Assembly (NCBI GenBank): GCA_002366995.1
Contig: DFCM01000118.1
Location: 1 to 9,647, forward strand
DNA length: 9,647 nt
Direction: 5' to 3'
From: a bacterium UBP3_UBA3054
Lineage (GTDB): Bacteria > Auribacterota > UBA3054
Of this stretch, positions 6,054 through 9,647 are shown in pieces. A program made the translations under genes and the position numbers. The notes below the pieces were generated by a model, which was given only the letters and a program-made list of their open reading frames with translations, had not been told where the DNA came from and searched no databases. Position 1 is the first letter of the stretch; every line of letters begins with the position of its first letter.

Positions 6054-7256
6054 ATGGCATTAAACGTTGAGATCTCTCCCAGAAAAGGAGGAGGACTTGT
6101 GGTAGCGCCGAAAGGGCGCCTTGACAGCGTAACGGCTCCCGACTTCGAAGAGGCTGTCGACGGTATTTTGAAAGACAAGGTCAAGGTCATAATCCTTGAT
6201 ATGGAAAGCGTCGATTTCCTGTCCAGCGCCGGCATCCGCGTCATCTTCAAGCTTCAGAAAGGCGTGCTGGGAAACCGCGGCGTCGTGGTCGTAAGCAAGC
6301 CCCAGCCCCAGGTCGCCAGAGTTTTGGAAATCGTCCGCGCCATGCCCAAGGAGCAGATCTTCGAGAATACCGAAGAGGCTGACAAATACCTTGCTGCCAT
6401 CCAGGAAAAGGAACTCGAAAGAGTGTCCGCTCCGAAGAGCGGGAACTTTGTCGCGGGAACGAATCTTAAGATCGAAGTCACTCAGAGAAAGGAAGGCGGC
6501 GTCGTGATCTCCCCGAACGGACGCTTAGACACCGTGACCGCCCCCGAACTGGAGGGCGTCGTGGACAAGATCCTCGCGGAGAAGATCTGCATCGTTATCC
6601 TGAACATGGAAGGCGTGACTTTCATCAGCAGCGCCGGCATCAGGGTGATCTTCAAGCTGCAGAAAGGCGTCCTCAAAGAAAAAGGCGTCGTCATCGTCAG
6701 CAAGCCGCAGCCTCAGGTCGCGAAAGTTCTGGAAGTGGTCAGAGCTCTGCCGCCTGAAAAGATCTTCCAGGATATCGAAGCGGCCGACAAATATCTCGCC
6801 ATGCTCCAGCAGAAGGAACTCGAGAAACTGGCCACCAAGGCTGTCGACAAGATGGCCGAGGCGCCGAAGGTCACTGAAAACGACAATCTGAAGATCACCG
6901 TTACGCCGAGGGAACCGAGAGGCTACACCGTCTCCCTGAAGGGCCGCCTTGACAGCATCACTTCCCCGGACTTCGAGAAAACGGTCGACACGATCATTTC
7001 CGCGGAAGCCAAGGTCATCATTCTTAACCTGGCGGAACTGGTCTTCCTCTCCAGCGCCGGCATCCGAGTCATCTTCAAGCTCCAGAAGGGCGTATTGCAG
7101 AGGAAAGGCGTGGTCGTCATAAGTAAGCCGCAGCCCCAGGTCGCCAAGGTCATCGAGATCATCCGCGCCCTGCCGGCCGAACAGGTCTTCGCCAGCGACG
7201 AGGAAGCCGACGCCTATCTTGCCAAGATACAGCGTCAGGAACTCGGGGAAGTGTAA
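6054..7256 (+). CDS. Triple tandem STAS-domain protein (anti-sigma antagonist-like)
   Basis: This gene encodes 400 residues from an ATG 9 bases after AAGGAG. It consists of three STAS domains at about 3-122, 138-257 and 279-398, joined by polar linkers of roughly 15 and 21 residues. Each repeat has GRLDS/T near its start, the core motif SSAGIRVIFKLQKGVL (57-72, 192-207, 333-348) and a following VSKPQPQVA or ISKPQPQVA block. By alignment with SpoIIAA, the second serine of each SSAG (Ser58, Ser193, Ser334) occupies the phosphorylated position, so all three domains look competent. No kinase, phosphatase, membrane or DNA-binding segment is present. Single-domain antagonists are the norm; a three-in-one protein could bind several kinase partners at once or act as a scaffold, which is inference. 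It sits between frr and nadE, apparently co-transcribed, and its last codons overlap the nadE ribosome site region. Confidence 0.88.
   Translation: MALNVEISPRKGGGLVVAPKGRLDSVTAPDFEEAVDGILKDKVKVIILDMESVDFLSSAGIRVIFKLQKGVLGNRGVVVVSKPQPQVARVLEIVRAMPKEQIFENTEEADKYLAAIQEKELERVSAPKSGNFVAGTNLKIEVTQRKEGGVVISPNGRLDTVTAPELEGVVDKILAEKICIVILNMEGVTFISSAGIRVIFKLQKGVLKEKGVVIVSKPQPQVAKVLEVVRALPPEKIFQDIEAADKYLAMLQQKELEKLATKAVDKMAEAPKVTENDNLKITVTPREPRGYTVSLKGRLDSITSPDFEKTVDTIISAEAKVIILNLAELVFLSSAGIRVIFKLQKGVLQRKGVVVISKPQPQVAKVIEIIRALPAEQVFASDEEADAYLAKIQRQELGEV
6060..7247 (+). repeat. Three direct repeats of about 360 bases encoding STAS domains
   Basis: The units lie at about 6060-6419, 6465-6824 and 6888-7247. 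They align over nearly their whole length at the protein level, but third codon positions have diverged. Short blocks remain identical, such as AGCGCCGGCATC at the phosphosite in all three. This indicates old internal duplication under selection, not recent slippage or assembly error. Confidence 0.85.
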
Positions 7257-7258
7257 AG

Positions 7259-9115
7259 GTGCCCGGCTACGGCTTCGTAAGAGTTTGCGCGGCCGTTCCG
7301 CGGCTGGCTTTGGGCGACTGCGCCGAAAACGCGGCGAATCACGCGGCTTTCGTCAAGAAGGCCGCGAAAGAAAAAGCGCAGCTCATAGTTTTCCCGAAGC
7401 TTTCCCTTACCGGAGCGACCTGCGGCGATCTTTTCAGGCAGCCCAGCCTGGCTAAGCGCGCGCTTTTCGCTCTCAAGGGTCTGGTCTCCAAACTTGCCTT
7501 GAAAAACGCGGTCTGCGTCGTCGGCCTTCCTGTTCTTCTTGAGGGCAGGCTTTACGACGCCGCCTGCGTTTTCCAGAAAGGAAGGCTGCTTGGCCTCGAA
7601 TTGAACACTTTGCCGGAGAACTATGTTTTCAGCGTTCCCGAAAAAGGCTTTTCGTGTTCTTTCAAGCTCCTCAACCAAAACGTGCTTTGCGGCACCGATC
7701 TCGTTTTCCGCTCGGAGAATTTTTCTTTCACGGTCGGTTTCGACAGTGAACTGCTCTCTCCTTCCCAGCCTCTTTCCAAGCGCGCCGCGCTGGGCGAAAT
7801 GATCGCCGTAGTAGGCGCCGTGCCGGAACTGGCAGGGTCTTTTAATAAATTCAGGAACACGGCGTCCTCTCTGTCCGGGCTTTGGAAAAGGGGACTGGTC
7901 TTCGCTTCTTCCGCCTCCGGAGAATCCAGCACGGACAATTGTTATGCCGGAAGAGCTTTCGTTTTTGAAAAAGGCAGACTTCTGTCCGGAAGAAAGCAGT
8001 TCCAGGCCGAGGACACTCTGACCATCGCCGATGTTGACTGCGAATTCTTAAGGTTCGAACGTCCGCTCGAGGTTCCTTCCGATGAGAGCCTTGTTCCTTT
8101 TTTAATTTCTGAATTGCAGGACCCGAAGCCTGATCTTGCCTTGAATCCTTTTGTCCCGGACGACAAGGCCTTAAGGGACGCGCGGTGCGAGGAGATCTTC
8201 TCCATCCAGTGCGGCGGCCTTAAGAGACGCATGGAGCATACCAAGGCCAAACGCGCCGTTATCGGCGTGTCCGGCGGCCTTGACTCCACTCTGGCGCTGC
8301 TTGTCGCAAGGGAAGCCCAGGGACTGCGCGGTCTCGGCCCGGGATCGATCCTTGGCATCACGATGCCCTGTTTCGGAACTTCCGGCCGCACGAAGAGCAA
8401 CGCCTGCGCCCTGATGGAAGAGCTTGGCATAGAATACAGGACGATCGACATCAAGGGCTCCCTGGAACGCCATTTCAAGGATATCTCGCATCCTAATGAT
8501 CTCCACGACGCGGCCTATGAGAACGCCCAGGCGAGGGAGCGCACGCAGATACTGATGGACGTCGCCAACAGCGAATGCGGCCTGGCCGTTGGCACCGGCG
8601 ACCTGTCCGAAGCGGCGCTCGGCTGGGCGACCTACGGCGGCGACCAGATGGCGATGTACAACGTCAACTGCGGCATCCCGAAAACGCTTGTCAGGGCGGT
8701 CGTCGCCTGGTACGCGGAAAAAGTGGGAGGTAAGATCGGAGCGATTCTGTCGGATATCATCGATACGCCGATAAGCCCCGAGCTTCTGCCGGCGGTCAAC
8801 GGAAAGGCCACCCAGAAGACCGAGGATTCCGTCGGCCCCTACGAGCTCCACGATTTCTTCATCTACCATATGCTGAGGCGCGGCGCCTCGCCGGAAAAGC
8901 TCTTCTTCTTAGCCAAGACCGTTTTTGCGAAGCGCTTCAAGGAAGAGAAGATCAAAGAGTGTCTTAAGATCTTCCTTTCCCGTTTTATGAGCCAGCAGTT
9001 CAAGCGCTCCTGCTCGCCCGACGGAGTAGGGACAGGAAGCGTCTCGCTGTCCCCGCGCGCCGGATTGAGAATGCCTTCAGATATTTCCTCCGCGCTCTGG
9101 CTGGAAAAATTATGA
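7259..9115 (+). CDS. nadE: NAD+ synthetase with a catalytically degenerate glutaminase domain
   Basis: This gene encodes 618 residues, near the 640-680 of glutamine-dependent NadE. It starts at GTG, 2 bases after the STAS stop; GGGGAAG (7245-7251) may serve as ribosome site, and GFVRVCAAVP near the N-terminus matches the family start. The enzyme makes NAD+ from deamido-NAD, ATP and ammonia. Residues about 300-618 form the synthetase, with the ATP loop SGGLDS (338-343), GTGDLSEAALGWATYGGD (445-462), IPKTLVR (473-479), TEDSVGPYELHDFF (521-534) and FKRSCSPDG (581-589) all present. Residues about 5-275 are the nitrilase-like glutaminase domain, but its Glu-Lys-Cys triad is replaced: FPKLSLTG gives Lys47 for Glu, ELNTLPENY gives Asn116 for Lys, and VGFDSELLS gives Ser163 for Cys. 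It therefore probably uses free ammonia or another donor. The frame is intact, so it is not a pseudogene. Confidence 0.93.
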   Translation: MPGYGFVRVCAAVPRLALGDCAENAANHAAFVKKAAKEKAQLIVFPKLSLTGATCGDLFRQPSLAKRALFALKGLVSKLALKNAVCVVGLPVLLEGRLYDAACVFQKGRLLGLELNTLPENYVFSVPEKGFSCSFKLLNQNVLCGTDLVFRSENFSFTVGFDSELLSPSQPLSKRAALGEMIAVVGAVPELAGSFNKFRNTASSLSGLWKRGLVFASSASGESSTDNCYAGRAFVFEKGRLLSGRKQFQAEDTLTIADVDCEFLRFERPLEVPSDESLVPFLISELQDPKPDLALNPFVPDDKALRDARCEEIFSIQCGGLKRRMEHTKAKRAVIGVSGGLDSTLALLVAREAQGLRGLGPGSILGITMPCFGTSGRTKSNACALMEELGIEYRTIDIKGSLERHFKDISHPNDLHDAAYENAQARERTQILMDVANSECGLAVGTGDLSEAALGWATYGGDQMAMYNVNCGIPKTLVRAVVAWYAEKVGGKIGAILSDIIDTPISPELLPAVNGKATQKTEDSVGPYELHDFFIYHMLRRGASPEKLFFLAKTVFAKRFKEEKIKECLKIFLSRFMSQQFKRSCSPDGVGTGSVSLSPRAGLRMPSDISSALWLEKL

Positions 9116-9143
9116 CTTCAAGGTTTTTCTCCTCCCAAAATTA

Positions 9144-9152
9144 TGGTAGAAT
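9144..9152 (+). promoter_or_regulatory. Candidate extended -10 promoter for the pseudopilin gene
   Basis: TGGTAGAAT matches an extended -10 (TG, one base, then TAGAAT with five of six matches) 25 bases before the ATG at 9178. No recognisable -35 box lies at the right distance, so this is only a candidate; read-through from nadE is also possible. Confidence 0.4.
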
Positions 9153-9177
9153 TCTGTTGAGAAAGTAGAGAAAGACA

Positions 9178-9647
9178 ATGAGTAAAAATGTGCTGAAAAG
9201 ACCTTCGGGGGTGGCTTTGTTGGCAGTTTTGACCGTTCTGACGGTGCTCTCCCTTCTGGCCGCCACGTTCGCGGCCATGATGACCATGGAGGAGCAGGCT
9301 GGCAGCATAAGCTTGAACCGCTCGCAGTCAGACATGCTCGCGCAGTCCGCCATCGAGCACGTTTACGGCCTTTTGCGCCAGGACTCCATCGACAGTCCGG
9401 AATACGACGGCTACGACGAACTCTGGTCCCAGACCTTCAAGCCGCGCCAGGGCGAGGAACGCGTTAACGTCGAAGGCGACAGGGGCGGCGACTATGCCTG
9501 GGCGCGCTGGATCTACGTGAAAGACAATTCCGGCAAACCTGTGGGCCGTTACGCCGTAATGGTCGAGGACGAGCACGCGAAAATAAACCTTCACACCGCT
9601 TCGGCCCTCGGAAAAAATCAGCAGAACGAAGGCTTCGGAACTTTCGA
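9178..9647 (+). CDS. GspK-like minor pseudopilin, 3' end beyond the window
   Basis: The frame is open from ATG 9178 to the edge, giving 156 residues. It opens with a short basic leader (MSKNVLKRPSG) and a hydrophobic helix (about 12-34), the layout of a type IV pilin-like protein cut by prepilin peptidase after Gly11. The fifth residue of the predicted mature protein is Ala16, not the glutamate of most pilins; GspK-family proteins also lack that glutamate. The motif VEDEHAKINLHTA (129-141) matches the conserved segment that follows the N-terminal helix region in GspK. GspK is thought to cap the pseudopilus tip in type II secretion, in the inner membrane and periplasm. The ribosome site is weak (GAGAAAG, 9168-9174). 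The partial length prevents a firm choice between a true secretion system and a related pilus assembly. Confidence 0.75.
   Translation, partial: MSKNVLKRPSGVALLAVLTVLTVLSLLAATFAAMMTMEEQAGSISLNRSQSDMLAQSAIEHVYGLLRQDSIDSPEYDGYDELWSQTFKPRQGEERVNVEGDRGGDYAWARWIYVKDNSGKPVGRYAVMVEDEHAKINLHTASALGKNQQNEGFGTF

Noticed and set aside
6060..7247. Triple repeat as an assembly artefact or mobile repeat
   Set aside because: The units differ throughout at synonymous positions and in linker length, which artefactual or recent duplication would not produce.
7259..8050. nadE as a decaying pseudogene, given the eroded glutaminase half
   Set aside because: The frame is uninterrupted over 618 codons, the synthetase motifs are intact and the gene sits in a tight operon, so a functional protein with a repurposed domain is more likely.
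8171..8869. Open frame of 232 codons on the minus strand opposite nadE
   Set aside because: It lies entirely under the most conserved synthetase motifs of nadE and resembles no protein family; it is a codon-structure shadow.

Overview
The window is about 9.6 kb of bacterial chromosomal DNA. It is moderately GC-rich and densely coded, with Shine-Dalgarno initiation at several genes and sigma-70-like promoters. I see no tRNA, rRNA, CRISPR array, insertion sequence or phage gene. The gene content (two-gene membrane pair, STAS proteins with a helical tail, a GspK-like pseudopilin gene) suggests a diderm, perhaps of the PVC group or a related lineage such as Lentisphaerota. That taxonomic guess is weak and rests on remembered resemblance only.

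Layout. Bases 1-1689 (+) hold the end of a membrane-anchored extracytoplasmic protein and a multi-spanning membrane protein, tightly coupled and of unknown function. Bases 1697-3717 (+) are a promoter, a single STAS protein and an RsbU-like PP2C phosphatase, closed by a hairpin terminator that lies inside the opposing gene. Bases 3714-5294 (-) are a ComM/YifB AAA+ ATPase, tail-to-tail with the phosphatase gene. A 177-base divergent intergenic region carries a near-consensus promoter for frr. Bases 5472-9115 (+) look like one operon: ribosome recycling factor (frr), a protein of three tandem STAS domains, and a two-domain NAD+ synthetase (nadE). From 9178 to the right edge there is a truncated GspK-like minor pseudopilin gene.

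How the genes work together. The STAS and PP2C genes are the antagonist and phosphatase halves of a partner-switching pathway. The serine kinase half is not in the window. The triple-STAS protein 2.3 kb away keeps the phosphorylatable serine in all three domains, so the locus encodes four potential targets for one phosphatase. The most notable single gene is nadE. Its synthetase half has all the expected motifs, but the fused glutaminase (nitrilase-like) half has lost all three positions of the Glu-Lys-Cys triad (Lys47, Asn116, Ser163 by my alignment). It probably cannot make ammonia from glutamine. The left-edge membrane pair is the best candidate for an undescribed system, but most of it may lie outside the window.
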